DNA of 64,000 bases from Gemmobacter sp. (GTDB lineage Bacteria; Pseudomonadota; Alphaproteobacteria; Rhodobacterales; Rhodobacteraceae), in NCBI RefSeq assembly GCF_034676705.1, contig NZ_JAUCBS010000013.1, forward strand, positions 1,778,501-1,842,500, given 5' to 3'. A program made the position numbers and the translations under genes. Below, in pieces: positions 17,834-27,166 of the stretch (its first letter is position 1; each line of letters starts with the position of its first letter). Under the pieces are notes generated by a model. The model saw only the letters and a list, made by a program, of their open reading frames with translations. It ran no database searches and was not told the DNA's origin.

Positions 17834-18580
17834 ATGACGATCACCAAAGAAGACGAGCTGGACGCCCTGAAGGAAATCGGCCGGATCGTTGCCAATACCT
17901 TGCAGGCCATGTCCACCGCCGTGGTCCCCGGCATGACCACGCGCGAGCTGGACGAGATCGGGCGCGGGCTGCTGGAGCGGGCGGGCGCGGTATCGGCACC
18001 CGAATCCACTTATGATTTTCCCGGCGCCACCTGCATCAGCGTCAACGAGGAAGTTGCCCATGGCATCCCCGGCGATCGGGTGATCATGGCGGGCGATCTG
18101 ATCAACATCGACGTGTCGGCCTCGCGCAACGGGATGTTCGCCGATACGGGCGCCAGCTTTCTGGTGCCGCCGTCCCGCCCGGCGCTGGACCGGCTGTGCC
18201 GCGATGGCCGGCGCGCCATGCAGATCGGCATCGCGCAGGTGGGGGCGGGCAAGCCGCTGGCCGGCATCGGCAATGCCATCGGCAAATTCGCGGCCGACCG
18301 CGGCTATACGCTGATCCGCAATCTGGCCAGCCATGGCGTGGGCCGGTCGCTGCACGAATACCCCGAGGAAATCGCCACCTGGCCCACCCGCGACAAGCGC
18401 CGCATCACCAGGGGGCTGGTCCTGACGGTGGAACCGTTCCTGTCCACCGGCGGGCAATGGGCCGAACAGGGGGATGATGGCTGGACGCTGTATACCGAAC
18501 CCAGCGCCCCGGCGGTGCAGTATGAACATACCGTCGTCGCCACCGACCGTGGCGCGATCATCGTGACCCTGCCGGGCTGA
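17834..18580 (+). CDS. map: Methionine aminopeptidase, type I
   Basis: A 248-residue pita-bread metalloprotease that removes the initiator methionine. Metal ligands are visible in order: NIDVSASRNGMFADTG (two Asp), ASHGVGRSLHE (His), LTVEPFLS (Glu) and QYEHTVV (Glu). CISVNEEVAHGIPG gives the substrate histidine. Length is that of a plain type I enzyme without a zinc-finger extension. It may be co-transcribed with the upstream DUF486 gene (5-bp gap). Confidence 0.95.
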   Translation: MTITKEDELDALKEIGRIVANTLQAMSTAVVPGMTTRELDEIGRGLLERAGAVSAPESTYDFPGATCISVNEEVAHGIPGDRVIMAGDLINIDVSASRNGMFADTGASFLVPPSRPALDRLCRDGRRAMQIGIAQVGAGKPLAGIGNAIGKFAADRGYTLIRNLASHGVGRSLHEYPEEIATWPTRDKRRITRGLVLTVEPFLSTGGQWAEQGDDGWTLYTEPSAPAVQYEHTVVATDRGAIIVTLPG

Positions 18581-18606
18581 GCGGCGCCAGACACGTCGGG
18601 GCCATG

Positions 18607-18633
18607 CAAAAGGCCCCCGCTTGCGCAGGGGCC
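18607..18633 (-). terminator. Terminator of the cold-shock gene
   Basis: On the minus strand, arms GGCCCC and GGGGCC with inner pairing (GCGC/AAGC loop region) are followed by TTTT. It lies between the converging map and cold-shock genes. Confidence 0.55.
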
Positions 18634-18674
18634 GATCCGGCACCCGGGGGCGCCGTCAGACCTGTGGCCCGGGT

Positions 18675-18881
18675 TCAGGCCAGCGCGAGGTTGGTCGCCG
18701 ATTCGCGGCCGTCACGGCTTTTCTCGATGTCGAAGGTGACCGGCTGGCCGTCCTTCAGACCGCGGATGCCCGCACGCTCCAGCGCGGTGATGTGGACGAA
18801 CACGTCCTTGGACCCACCCTCGGGGGCGATGAAGCCATAGCCCTTGGTGGTGTTGAACCATTTCACGGTGCCCTTGGCCAT
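18675..18881 (-). CDS. Cold-shock domain protein, CspA family
   Basis: A 68-residue single cold-shock domain. RNP1 is KGYGFIAPE and RNP2 is DVFVHITALE, with the typical start MAKGTVKWFNTTKG. It binds single-stranded RNA and DNA and acts as an RNA chaperone. An AGGAGAT ribosome site lies 7 bases before the ATG at 18881. The 200-bp divergent spacer to the ABC-F gene could hold a long 5' leader, as is usual for csp genes, but I see no clear structure. Confidence 0.95.
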   Translation of the reverse strand: MAKGTVKWFNTTKGYGFIAPEGGSKDVFVHITALERAGIRGLKDGQPVTFDIEKSRDGRESATNLALA

Positions 18882-19082
18882 CGTGAGATCTCCTGTCATT
18901 GCGCCGCCCGCAGGATTGCGGCGGCCCGGCGTAGTCAAGTCAGGTCGAGAACTGGCGGCCTTGGGCAGACAGGAGGTCGAATAGAAAGACGTCGCGGGCG
19001 AAATATTGTCAGGAAACCGCAATAGTGCAAGGAAAATCCGTGGCGCTTGACGTTCCGGCCGCGCGGCCCTAACGGCTTGCGC

Positions 19083-20903
19083 ATGGCACGCGCACCCCTT
19101 CTGCAACTCTCCGACATTTCGCTGACCTTCGGCGGAAATCCCGTGTTCGATGGACTGGATCTGGTCGTCCAGCAAGGCGACCGTGTGGCCCTTGTGGGCC
19201 GCAACGGATCGGGCAAGTCCACCCTGATGAAGATCATGGCCGGCCAGGTCGAGGCGGATGCGGGCAGCCGCGTCGTGCCCCCCGGCGTGACCGTGGGCTA
19301 TATGGAACAGGATCCCGACCTGTCGGGCTATGACACGCTGGGCGCCTTTGCCGCCGCCGGCCTGCCCGACGGCGAAAGCTGGAAGGTCGAGGCGGTGGCC
19401 GAAGGGCTGCGGTTCGATCCTGCCACCCCGGTGGCCACGGCATCGGGCGGGGAACGCAGGCGCGCCGCGCTGGCCCGGCTGATGGCCGAGGCGCCCGAAC
19501 TGATGCTGCTGGACGAGCCGACGAACCATCTGGACATCGCCGCCATCGAATGGCTGGAAACCCAGCTGACCGAAACCCGCGCCGCCTATGTACTGATCAG
19601 TCACGACCGCGCCTTTCTGCGCCGCCTGACCAAGGCCACCCTGTGGCTGGACCGGGGCGAGGCCCGGCGGCGCGAGCAGGGCTTTGACGGGTTCGAGGAA
19701 TGGCGCGAACAGGCCTGGGCCGAGGAAGACGCCGCCCGCCACAAGCTGGACCGCAAGATCAAGGCCGAGGCGAAATGGGCGGTCGAGGGCATTTCCGCCC
19801 GCCGCAAGCGCAACATGGGCCGGGTGCGCGCGCTGGAGGCGATGAAGGCCGACCGCGCCGCGCAAATCCGCCGCCAGGGCACCGCCGCGCTGGAACTGGA
19901 CGCAGGTCCGCAGTCCGGCAAGCGGGTGATCGAGGCGGTGGGCATCGGCAAGGATTTCGGGCAGGGCCCGGTGATCCGCGATTTCAACCTGCGCGTGATG
20001 CGCGGCGACCGGGTGGCCTTTGTCGGCCCGAACGGGGCCGGCAAGACCACGCTGTTGCGCCTGCTGACCGGCGACATGGCGCCCGATACCGGCACCGTGA
20101 CGCTGGGCACCGGGCTGGACATGGCGGTCTTTGACCAGACCCGCGCCCAGCTGGACCCCGAAGCCAGCCTGTGGGACAGCCTGACCAACGATCCGCAGAT
20201 GCGGGTGTCGGGCAGTTCCGACCAGGTGCTGGTGCGCGGCACGCCCAAGCATGTGGTCGGCTACCTCAAGGACTTCCTGTTCGACGAACGCCAGGCCCGC
20301 GCGCCGGTCAAGTCGCTGTCGGGCGGCGAAAAGGCCCGGCTGCTGCTGGCCCGTCTGATGGCGCGCGAATCGAACCTGCTGATCCTGGACGAACCGACCA
20401 ACGATCTGGATGTGGAAACGCTGGACCTGTTGCAGGACATTCTGGGCGACTATCCGGGCACCGTGCTGCTGGTCAGCCACGACCGCGATTTCATCGACCG
20501 GGTGGCAACCCAGACCGTGCTGCTGGAAGGGCAGGGGCGCGCCACCGTCTATGCCGGCGGCTGGACCGACATGCAGACGCAGCGCGCGCTGTCGGCGCCG
20601 GCTGCGGCCAGTGCCCCCGCGGCCCCCGCACCCAAGGCGGCCGCGGCCCCGAAACCGGCGGCGGCCCCGGCGAAGGGCGGCCTCAGCTTTACCGAACGCA
20701 AGCGGCTGGACGACCTGCCCGCCGTCATCACCCGGCTGGAAGCCGAGATCGCCAAGCTGACCGACCTGCTGGCCACCCCCGATCTGTTCACCGCCGAGCC
20801 GGTCAAGGCGCGCAAGGCATCCGACATGCTGGTTGAACGGCAAGACGCGCTGGCGGCGGCCGAGGAAGAATGGCTGCTGCTGGAGGAAAAGGCCGGCAGC
20901 TGA
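19083..20903 (+). CDS. ABC-F family ATPase (Uup-like)
   Basis: A 606-residue soluble protein with two ABC domains and no membrane part. First domain: GRNGSGKSTLMKI, then ASGGERRRAALARL and LLDEPTNHLDI. Second: GPNGAGKTTLLRL, LSGGEKARLLLARL and LILDEPTNDLDVE. A charged linker with the ABC-F arm lies between them. After an Ala/Pro-rich stretch (about residues 500-550) the C-terminal 70 residues look like the Uup coiled-coil DNA-binding domain (LDDLPAVITRLEAEIAKL). ABC-F proteins act on ribosomes; Uup also affects DNA-repeat stability. The start at 19083 gives the usual short N-terminus. Confidence 0.9.
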   Translation: MARAPLLQLSDISLTFGGNPVFDGLDLVVQQGDRVALVGRNGSGKSTLMKIMAGQVEADAGSRVVPPGVTVGYMEQDPDLSGYDTLGAFAAAGLPDGESWKVEAVAEGLRFDPATPVATASGGERRRAALARLMAEAPELMLLDEPTNHLDIAAIEWLETQLTETRAAYVLISHDRAFLRRLTKATLWLDRGEARRREQGFDGFEEWREQAWAEEDAARHKLDRKIKAEAKWAVEGISARRKRNMGRVRALEAMKADRAAQIRRQGTAALELDAGPQSGKRVIEAVGIGKDFGQGPVIRDFNLRVMRGDRVAFVGPNGAGKTTLLRLLTGDMAPDTGTVTLGTGLDMAVFDQTRAQLDPEASLWDSLTNDPQMRVSGSSDQVLVRGTPKHVVGYLKDFLFDERQARAPVKSLSGGEKARLLLARLMARESNLLILDEPTNDLDVETLDLLQDILGDYPGTVLLVSHDRDFIDRVATQTVLLEGQGRATVYAGGWTDMQTQRALSAPAAASAPAAPAPKAAAAPKPAAAPAKGGLSFTERKRLDDLPAVITRLEAEIAKLTDLLATPDLFTAEPVKARKASDMLVERQDALAAAEEEWLLLEEKAGS

Positions 20904-20916
20904 AGGGGGCTCCCGC

Positions 20917-20952
20917 AGCCAGGCGATGCCCCCTTGGGGGCATCGCCTGGCT
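20917..20952 (+). terminator. Terminator-like 17-bp perfect hairpin after the ABC-F gene
   Basis: Arms AGCCAGGCGATGCCCCC (20917-20933) and its exact reverse complement (20936-20952), separated by TT and followed by TTGGG. The stem is very stable but the T-tract is weak. Confidence 0.55.
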
Positions 20953-21025
20953 TTGGGCGGTGCCGCGCGTTCCGCGCGGCGGTCGCACGCCGCTGGGGGC
21001 GGTCCGCCGGGTGGCGGATGGCAGA

Positions 21026-21058
21026 GCCTCCGGCGGGGGTATTTTGGGCAAGGTGAAA
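21026..21058 (+). repeat. Dispersed TATTT-type repeat
   Basis: GCCTCCGGCGGGGGTATTTT is followed by GGGCAAGGTGAAAG. It is the same family and orientation as the right arm of the 3716-3795 element. Confidence 0.65.
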
Positions 21059-21104
21059 GGGCCGGCCTTTTCGGGCTGCGGAAGCGCCGGCCCGAAAACC
21101 CAAA

Positions 21105-21123
21105 GACCCGCCAGAGGCGGGTC
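21105..21123 (-). terminator. Terminator of the DUF882 gene
   Basis: Arms GACCCGCC and GGCGGGTC are separated by 3 nt. On the minus strand TTTGGGTTTT follows. Confidence 0.6.
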
Positions 21124-21157
21124 CATCGGGGATACGGTGATAGGGTTGTCAGGCGGT

Positions 21158-21727
21158 TCAGCCGCCCCAGCTGCGGACCGGGCCGCAATCCATGTGGACG
21201 AAGTTCGACCGCGAATAGCGTCCGACCCCGCCCGAGGCGCAGGCCTCTGCCGCCTTGGCCATCTGGCTGACCGAACGGGATTTCAGCCGCAGATCGGCCG
21301 CCTGACCCTGCATGTGCAGCGAATTCCGCGCCACCCCGCGCGAACTGGCCCGCAGCGTCGCATTGGTTTTCGGCGAACGGTAGCCCGACAGCAGCATGTA
21401 GGGTTCCGACACATCCATCATGCGATGCGCCGCCGCCATGATATCCAGCGTGCGCGGGTCGATCTTGTGGACGGTGCCTGACCGCACGTCGCGCATGAAG
21501 TGATTGATTTCTTTCAGCGATTCGGAAATGTACTTTCCATCGATCCAGTAGATCGTATCCAGACTTTCGCCTGTGCGGCCAGAATACATCCGCACGCGGC
21601 GGATATCGCCTGCGCCGCGCAGGAAGCCGAAGGCATTGCTGTAGGTGGGAGCTGCTGCCACGAGGCCAGCCGCGAAGATCCCGAGCAGCCTGCGCCGCGA
21701 GAGATCGGTCGAACCTGTTTGAGTCAT
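21158..21727 (-). CDS. DUF882 / YcbK-like murein peptidase, Tat-exported
   Basis: A 189-residue protein with a twin-arginine signal (LSRRRLLGIFAAGLVAAAP). The peptidase M15_2 (YcbK) domain shows MLLSGYRSPKTNATLR, SLHMQGQAADLR (metal His and Asp) and near the end NFVHMDCGPVRSW (second His). Such proteins are zinc-dependent murein peptidases in the periplasm. The start at 21727 gives a proper signal peptide; the open frame continues to 22039 but through AT-richer spacer. It is divergent from an L,D-transpeptidase gene, and both remodel peptidoglycan. Confidence 0.85.
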   Translation of the reverse strand: MTQTGSTDLSRRRLLGIFAAGLVAAAPTYSNAFGFLRGAGDIRRVRMYSGRTGESLDTIYWIDGKYISESLKEINHFMRDVRSGTVHKIDPRTLDIMAAAHRMMDVSEPYMLLSGYRSPKTNATLRASSRGVARNSLHMQGQAADLRLKSRSVSQMAKAAEACASGGVGRYSRSNFVHMDCGPVRSWGG

Positions 21728-22103
21728 TCTTGCTCGCCTGTCCCCAGAAGGTTGGCCGGGTGGCAGTTCCACGGCAAACCTGTCGTTCGTATCGTCATGC
21801 ATCCCCAAATGCCCGGACTGTATGGCACGGTTCGAATCTGCAACCAACCCTTCTGGCGGCCACGGAATCGCATTCTGTCGACAATGAGCGAATTTTTGCT
21901 GAATCCGTGACGTCAAGGTTGGGTCTCCTGCCCTGGTTCGTGGCAGGCCGGCAACAAGGCCTGCCCCCCTTGCGCGCGTCCATGCCTGCCGGCAATGGAC
22001 TCTGGCGCGCAAACTGCGCAATTTGCCAATGAAGGGCATGGGCTTGCCGCCTGGCCTTGTTGTTGCTGTGCCGCCGATCCTGTCTCAAGACCCGGGGATT
22101 CCC

Positions 22104-23747
22104 ATGCCGCCGACCGTTCCGACCCGCCTGCGCCGCTGTCTGCTTGGGGCCACGGTCCTTGTTGCCCTGGCCGGCGGGGCCTGGGCGCAGCCGGCCGGCG
22201 GGCTGGCGACCGGGGGCGGCGCGCTGGCGATGAAATCGGCGCTGCCGCATCTGAACGGCTTCCGGCAGGCCATTGCGGCCGCCGCCGCCGAGGACGAGGC
22301 GGTAGCCGCCTTTTTCCGCGCCCGCGGGCACGAGGCGTTCTGGACCGCCGCCGATGCCGCCTCGGAAACCCGCCGTGCCGCGCTGCTGGCGGCGCTGGAT
22401 ACCGCATCGGCCCATGCGCTGCCGGTGGCGCGCTACGATGCCACCGCGCTGCGCCGCGCGTTCCGCGACCTGCGGTCCGAAGGCGACCGCGGGCGGCTGG
22501 AGGTGCGGCTGACCCGCGTTCTGCTGGACTATGCGCGCGATCTGCAAACCGGCGTGATCGACCCCAAGCGGGTGGATGCCGGCATCGTGCGCGACATTCC
22601 GCGCCGCTTGCCCGAGGTGCTGCTTGCCGGATTCGAGACCGATCCGGCCGCCTTCCTGCGCGCCCTGCCGCCGCAGAACCCCGAATATGCCCGCCTGGCC
22701 AAGGCCCGCCACCGCCTGGCGGACCAGATCGCGGCCGGCGGCTGGGGCGCCAAGGTGCCGGCCAAGGCGCTGAAACCCGGGGCGACGGGCCCTGCGGTGG
22801 TGGCGCTGCGCGACCGGCTGGCGGCGATGGGCTATCTGGGCCGCACCGCAACCGCGACCTACGGGGCCGAGATTCAATCGGCCGTCCGCGCCTTGCAGTT
22901 CGACCATGGCCTGACCGCCGATGGCGTCGCCGGCGAAGGCACCATGGCCGAGATCAACACCGATCCGCAGGCGCGGCTGGCCGCCGTGACCGTGGCGATG
23001 GAACGCGAACGCTGGGCCAACATCGAACGCGGCAAGCGCCACATCTGGGTGAACCTGACCGATTTCACGGCCAAGATCGTCGATGACGGCAAGGTCACCT
23101 TTGCCACCCGCGCCGTGATCGGATCGACCATCACCGACAAGCGGACCCCCGAATTCAGCCACATGATGACCTATATGGAGGTCAACCCCGACTGGACGGT
23201 GCCGCCCGGGATCATCCGGCGCGATTATCTGCCGAAACTCCAGGCCAATCCGGGCGCGCTGTCGCACCTTCAGGTGGTCGATTCGCGCGGCCGCGTCGTG
23301 CCGCGCAGCGCGATCAACTTTGCGGCCTATTCGTCGAAGAACTTCCCCTTCAACCTGCGCCAGCCGCCGGGCGATTCGAATGCGCTGGGGCGGGTGAAGT
23401 TCATGTTCCCCAATCCCTGGTCGATCTATCTGCACGATACGCCCGACAAGCACCTGTTCGCGCGCGACAGCCGGGCCTATTCCTCGGGCTGCGTGCGGCT
23501 GAACGACCCGTTCGATTTCGCCTATACCCTGCTTGCCCCGCAAGAGGCCGACCCCCGCGCCGCCTTTCACAAGGTGCTGGAGTCCGGCCGGCAGGAACGC
23601 ATCGTGCTGAACCCAGCCGTGCCGGTGCATCTGGATTACCGCACCGCCTTTACCGATGCGCGCGGGCGCTTGCAGTTCCGGGCCGACATCTATGGCCGCG
23701 ATGCCGAGATTCATGCCGCGCTGGTCAAGGCCGGGGTGGATGGCTGA
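22104..23747 (+). CDS. L,D-transpeptidase, YcbB/LdtD type
   Basis: A 547-residue exported protein. Signal peptide: RRCLLGATVLVALAGGAWAQ. A helical N-terminal scaffold follows, then a peptidoglycan-binding repeat at about 225-290 (KPGATGPAVVALRDRLAAMG; FDHGLTADGVAGEGT) and a YkuD domain with HDTPDKHLFARD and YSSGCVRLNDP (catalytic His and Cys). This is the layout of LdtD-like enzymes that make 3-3 crosslinks. ATG 22104 is preferred over 22023 because it starts the signal peptide directly. The next gene starts immediately after its stop. Confidence 0.88.
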   Translation: MPPTVPTRLRRCLLGATVLVALAGGAWAQPAGGLATGGGALAMKSALPHLNGFRQAIAAAAAEDEAVAAFFRARGHEAFWTAADAASETRRAALLAALDTASAHALPVARYDATALRRAFRDLRSEGDRGRLEVRLTRVLLDYARDLQTGVIDPKRVDAGIVRDIPRRLPEVLLAGFETDPAAFLRALPPQNPEYARLAKARHRLADQIAAGGWGAKVPAKALKPGATGPAVVALRDRLAAMGYLGRTATATYGAEIQSAVRALQFDHGLTADGVAGEGTMAEINTDPQARLAAVTVAMERERWANIERGKRHIWVNLTDFTAKIVDDGKVTFATRAVIGSTITDKRTPEFSHMMTYMEVNPDWTVPPGIIRRDYLPKLQANPGALSHLQVVDSRGRVVPRSAINFAAYSSKNFPFNLRQPPGDSNALGRVKFMFPNPWSIYLHDTPDKHLFARDSRAYSSGCVRLNDPFDFAYTLLAPQEADPRAAFHKVLESGRQERIVLNPAVPVHLDYRTAFTDARGRLQFRADIYGRDAEIHAALVKAGVDG

Positions 23748-24299
23748 GTGGCGGAACCGCCGCGCCTGATGCTGGATGCCTGCGTGCTGTTCCCCACCGT
23801 CTTGCGGGAATTGCTGATGGGTGCGGCGCGGGCCGGGCTTTACCGCCCGCTATGGACGCCCCGCATCCTGGAGGAATGGGCCCGCGCTGTGCGCAAGCTG
23901 GGTCCGGGGGCGGAAACGGTGGCGCGGGGCGACATCGCCCTGCTGCGCGCGGGCTTTCCCCGTGCCGAGATGCCCGAGGCCCCGCATGTCGCCGCCCGTC
24001 TGCATCTGCCCGACGAAAATGACCTGCACGTCCTGGCCGCCGCGATCGCCGCGGGCGCCGATGGCATCGTCACGCTGAACGCGGCCGATTTCCCGCGCGG
24101 CACCCTGGCGGCCGAGGGGCTGGACCGCCGCGATCCCGACGGGCTGCTGTGGGATTTCGCCTCGCACCGGCCCGAGGCGATGGCGCAGGTGGCCGAGGCG
24201 GTGCGCGCCCGGGCCGAGGCGATCTCGGGCCAGCCGCAGCCGCTGAAGCCGCTGCTGAAACGGGCCCGGCTGAACCGGCTGGCGCGGCTGCTGGCCTGA
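23748..24299 (+). CDS. PIN-domain protein, RSP_2648 type
   Basis: A 183-residue protein with a GTG start immediately after the L,D-transpeptidase stop. PIN-fold acidic residues are visible: LMLDACVLFP at the start, a central Glu/Asp-containing LPDENDLHVLAAA and GIVTLNAADFP. PIN domains are metal-dependent RNases, often toxins, but no antitoxin gene accompanies this one. It belongs to a Rhodobacterales-type chromosomal family and is probably a housekeeping RNase or an inactive relative. The C-terminal 50 residues are basic. Confidence 0.78.
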   Translation: MAEPPRLMLDACVLFPTVLRELLMGAARAGLYRPLWTPRILEEWARAVRKLGPGAETVARGDIALLRAGFPRAEMPEAPHVAARLHLPDENDLHVLAAAIAAGADGIVTLNAADFPRGTLAAEGLDRRDPDGLLWDFASHRPEAMAQVAEAVRARAEAISGQPQPLKPLLKRARLNRLARLLA

Positions 24300-24426
24300 G
24301 TCCGCCTCCGCCGAAAAAACCGGCCGGCACCGGGGATTTGCGCCGCTTTCCCCGCGGCAGGCGCCCCGGCCCTTTCCCCCTGCGCGATCAGCCGCTACAA
24401 GTCCCGCGACAGTGCCGGAGACCCCC

Positions 24427-25335
24427 ATGCCCTCGCCCGTTTCGATGACCGCATTCGCCACCACCCGCGGGCAGGGGGGCGGCCTGTCGGGCTGCTGTTC
24501 CTGGGTCTGGGATGTGCGGTCGGTGAACGGCAAGGGGCTGGATCTGCGCTTGCGCCTGCCCGATGGCATCGAAGGGCTGGAGGCGGCGGTGCGCGCCGAC
24601 CTGACCCGCCGCCTGACGCGCGGCAATGTCACCGTGGGGCTGCGCCTGACACGCACCTCGGGGGGCGAAGGGTTGCGGGTCAATCCGGCGCTGCTGGCCT
24701 CGGCCCTGACGGCCCTGGCCGAGGTGCAGGGCGCGGCGGCGGCGGCGGGCGTCGCGCTGGCCCAGCCTTCGGCGGCCGAGGTGCTGGCCATGCGCGGCGT
24801 CACCGAAACCGCCAGCGGCGAGGACACCGATACATCGGCCCTGCTGGCCGCGCTGATGGCCGATTTCGCCACCACCCTTGCCGCCTTTGAGACCATGCGC
24901 CGCGCCGAAGGCCGCGCGCTGGCCGCCATCCTGACCGACCAGATCGACCGTATCGCCGCCTTTGCCGCCGATGCCCGCGCCGCCGCCGATGCCCGCCGCC
25001 CCCGCGCGGCCGAGGCGCTGCGCGAGGCGCTGGCCCGCGTCGCCGATGCGGTGGATGCCGACCCCGCCCGCATCGCGCAGGAACTGGCGCTGCTGGCCGT
25101 CAAGGCCGACGTGACCGAGGAACTGGACCGGCTGGACGCCCATGTCGCCGCCGCCCGCGCGCTGCTGGCGCAAGGCGGGCCGGTCGGGCGCAAGTTCGAT
25201 TTTCTGGCCCAGGAATTCAACCGCGAGGCCAATACGCTTTGCTCGAAGGCCGGCGACATCGCGCTGACCCGGATCGGGCTCGACCTCAAACACCTGATCG
25301 ACCAGATGCGCGAGCAGGTCCAGAACCTGGAGTGA
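24427..25335 (+). CDS. yicC: YicC family endoribonuclease
   Basis: A 302-residue YicC protein. It begins SMTAFATTRG and WVWDVRSVNGKGLDLRLRLP, and ends with the conserved GRKFDFLAQEFNREANTL, then CSKAGDIALTR and LKHLIDQMREQVQNLE. YicC proteins form a family of RNases involved in RNA turnover. ATG 24427 is used; a GTG at 24412 would add five residues. gmk begins 3 bp after the stop, so the two are almost surely one transcript, as in many bacteria. Confidence 0.9.
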   Translation: MPSPVSMTAFATTRGQGGGLSGCCSWVWDVRSVNGKGLDLRLRLPDGIEGLEAAVRADLTRRLTRGNVTVGLRLTRTSGGEGLRVNPALLASALTALAEVQGAAAAAGVALAQPSAAEVLAMRGVTETASGEDTDTSALLAALMADFATTLAAFETMRRAEGRALAAILTDQIDRIAAFAADARAAADARRPRAAEALREALARVADAVDADPARIAQELALLAVKADVTEELDRLDAHVAAARALLAQGGPVGRKFDFLAQEFNREANTLCSKAGDIALTRIGLDLKHLIDQMREQVQNLE

Positions 25336-25338
25336 CCC

Positions 25339-25977
25339 ATGCCCCGGCGCGGTCTTCTGCTGATCCTCTCCTCGCCGTCGGGCGCAGGCAAATCCACCCT
25401 TGCGCGCCGGCTGATGGACTGGGATCCCAGCTTGCGGTTTTCCGTATCGGCCACCACGCGCAAGCCGCGGCCTGGTGAACAGGACGGCGTGCATTACCAT
25501 TTCCACAGCCACGACAGCTTTCGCGATCTGGCGGACAGCGGGCACATGCTGGAACATGCCGAGGTGTTCGGCAATTTCTACGGCAGCCCCCGCGCGCCGG
25601 TGGAACAGGCCATGCGCGATGGCCGCGATACCCTGTTCGACGTGGACTGGCAGGGCGGCCAGCAGATCCGCAATTCGGCGCTGGGGGCGGATGCGGTCTC
25701 GGTCTTCATCCTGCCGCCGTCCATCGCGGAACTCGACGCCCGCCTGCGTGGCCGCGGCCAGGACAGCGATGCGGTGATCGCGGGGCGCATGGCGAAAAGC
25801 CAGGCCGAGATCAGCCATTGGGCCGAATACGATTACGTCCTGATCAACCGCGACATCGACGCCGCGGCCGAGGAGCTGATCACCATCATCCGCGCCGAAC
25901 GCCTGCGCCGCGCCCGCCAGCCCGACCTGGTCGGCTTCGTGCGCGAGCTTGACCGCGAATTCCACCACCGGACCTAG
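25339..25977 (+). CDS. gmk: Guanylate kinase
   Basis: A 212-residue P-loop kinase phosphorylating GMP to GDP. Motifs: ILSSPSGAGKSTLARRL (Walker A), SVSATTRKPRPGEQDGVHYHF (GMP site), AEVFGNFYGSP, and DVDWQGGQQIR. Length and order are standard. It is coupled to yicC upstream, and 10 bp precede the next gene. Confidence 0.96.
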   Translation: MPRRGLLLILSSPSGAGKSTLARRLMDWDPSLRFSVSATTRKPRPGEQDGVHYHFHSHDSFRDLADSGHMLEHAEVFGNFYGSPRAPVEQAMRDGRDTLFDVDWQGGQQIRNSALGADAVSVFILPPSIAELDARLRGRGQDSDAVIAGRMAKSQAEISHWAEYDYVLINRDIDAAAEELITIIRAERLRRARQPDLVGFVRELDREFHHRT

Positions 25978-25987
25978 GGAGGATCCG

Positions 25988-26506
25988 ATGATCTACGCAC
26001 TCGATGGCCACGCCCCCGACCTGCACCCCGATGCCTGGGTTGCCCCCGGCGCCCATGTCATGGGCAAGGTCGTGCTGGAAGACGGCGCCAGCATCTGGTT
26101 CGGCGCCACCCTGCGCGGCGACAACGAGGAAATCCGCATCGGGCGCGGGTCCAACGTGCAGGAAAACTGCGTGTTCCACACCGACATGGGCTATCCGCTG
26201 ACCGTGGGCATCAACTGCACCATCGGCCACAAGGCCATGCTGCACGGCTGCACCATCGGCGATGGTTCGCTGGTGGGCATGGGCGCGACGATCCTGAATG
26301 GCGCCCGCATCGGCAAGGGCTGCCTGATCGGCGCCGGCGCGCTGATCACCGAGGGGAAAGAGATCCCCGACGGCAGCCTGGTGATGGGCGCCCCCGGCAA
26401 GGTGGTGCGCGTGCTGGACCCCGAGGCACAGGCCCGGCTGATCAAATCCGCCGAAGGCTACCAGGCCAATGCGCGCCGGTTCCGGGCGGGGTTGAAGCCA
26501 ATCTGA
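25988..26506 (+). CDS. Gamma-type carbonic anhydrase-like hexapeptide protein
   Basis: A 172-residue left-handed beta-helix protein. Family elements are the N-terminal DAWVAPGAHVMGKV, WFGATLRGDNEEIRIG, NVQENCVFHTD, and IGHKAMLHGCTIGDGSLVGMG, giving the three zinc-ligand histidines expected for gamma-carbonic anhydrases. Many family members are annotated as carbonic anhydrases without demonstrated activity. An AGGGAGG site supports the ATG at 25988, 10 bp after gmk. Confidence 0.87.
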   Translation: MIYALDGHAPDLHPDAWVAPGAHVMGKVVLEDGASIWFGATLRGDNEEIRIGRGSNVQENCVFHTDMGYPLTVGINCTIGHKAMLHGCTIGDGSLVGMGATILNGARIGKGCLIGAGALITEGKEIPDGSLVMGAPGKVVRVLDPEAQARLIKSAEGYQANARRFRAGLKPI

Positions 26507-26526
26507 GCCTTCGCCTCTGCGATTTC

Positions 26527-26556
26527 GCTTTGATCCAAATATCCTCGGGGGTGAAT
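26527..26556 (-). repeat. Dispersed TATTT-type repeat, minus orientation
   Basis: On the minus strand this reads CCCCCGAGGATATTTGGATC, then AAAGCG. It is the same family as the element after kynU. Confidence 0.6.
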
Positions 26557-26681
26557 TGGCCGGTACGGCCAAGAGGGGGCAGAAGGCCCCCTGCCACCCG
26601 GCCGCCTGCGCGCGCTCGGGCCTTTTGTTGCGGCCCGATCCATGGCACTCTGCTGTCTGCACGCAATGCTGCGGGGCCGTC

Positions 26682-27002
26682 ATGAAATTTGCTGAACTCG
26701 CCGAACGCCAGATTCGCAAAGCCCAGGCCGAAGGGCAACTCGACAACCTCAAGGGCGCCGGCAAGCCGCTGGACCTTGCTGCGGGCGACGGCAGCGCCGA
26801 TGCCATCGGTTTTCGCATCATGGCCGAGGCTGGCGCGCTTCCGCGCGAGATGGACCTGCGCCGCCAGGTCGAGGCACAGCGCGCCGTCCTGCAAGCCGCC
26901 ACCGACCCCGATGCCCGCAAGCGCGAAATGGCCCGGCTGGCCGACCTGCAATTGCGGCTGGAGATCGAGGCCGAGGCGCGGCGGCGCTTTCAGGGTAGCT
27001 AG
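26682..27002 (+). CDS. DUF1992 (DnaJ-homologue subfamily C28-like) protein
   Basis: A 106-residue charged helical protein. FAELAERQIRKAQAEGQLDN and LKGAGKPLDL are the hallmark of DUF1992, found next to J-domains in eukaryotic DNAJC28, but no J-domain is present here. Function in bacteria is unknown. The ATG at 26682 is chosen because the family always begins close to this motif. A likely terminator lies 40 bp downstream. Confidence 0.83.
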   Translation: MKFAELAERQIRKAQAEGQLDNLKGAGKPLDLAAGDGSADAIGFRIMAEAGALPREMDLRRQVEAQRAVLQAATDPDARKREMARLADLQLRLEIEAEARRRFQGS

Positions 27003-27044
27003 CCGCGCTTGACTCCCCCGGTTTCCGGGGCTATCAGCCGCCAT

Positions 27045-27068
27045 CCCCGGGTGTCCCCCGGGGGTTTT
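27045..27068 (+). terminator. Terminator before rpsD
   Basis: CCCCGGG and CCCGGGG arms with a 5-nt loop, then GTTTT. A second smaller hairpin (CCCCCGG/CCGGGG) lies at about 27015-27030. Confidence 0.6.
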
Positions 27069-27166
27069 CATTGGTGTTGGTGGACCCCGCAAGGGGATGC
27101 CTGTCGGCCAAGGGGTCTCTCCCGCGGCAAAGGACAACGCCCTTCAAACGCTCGAAGGAGATCAGC

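Noticed and set aside
23748..24299. The PIN-domain gene as a toxin-antitoxin module
   Set aside because: No small antitoxin gene overlaps or precedes it; it abuts a transpeptidase gene and looks like a conserved chromosomal family.
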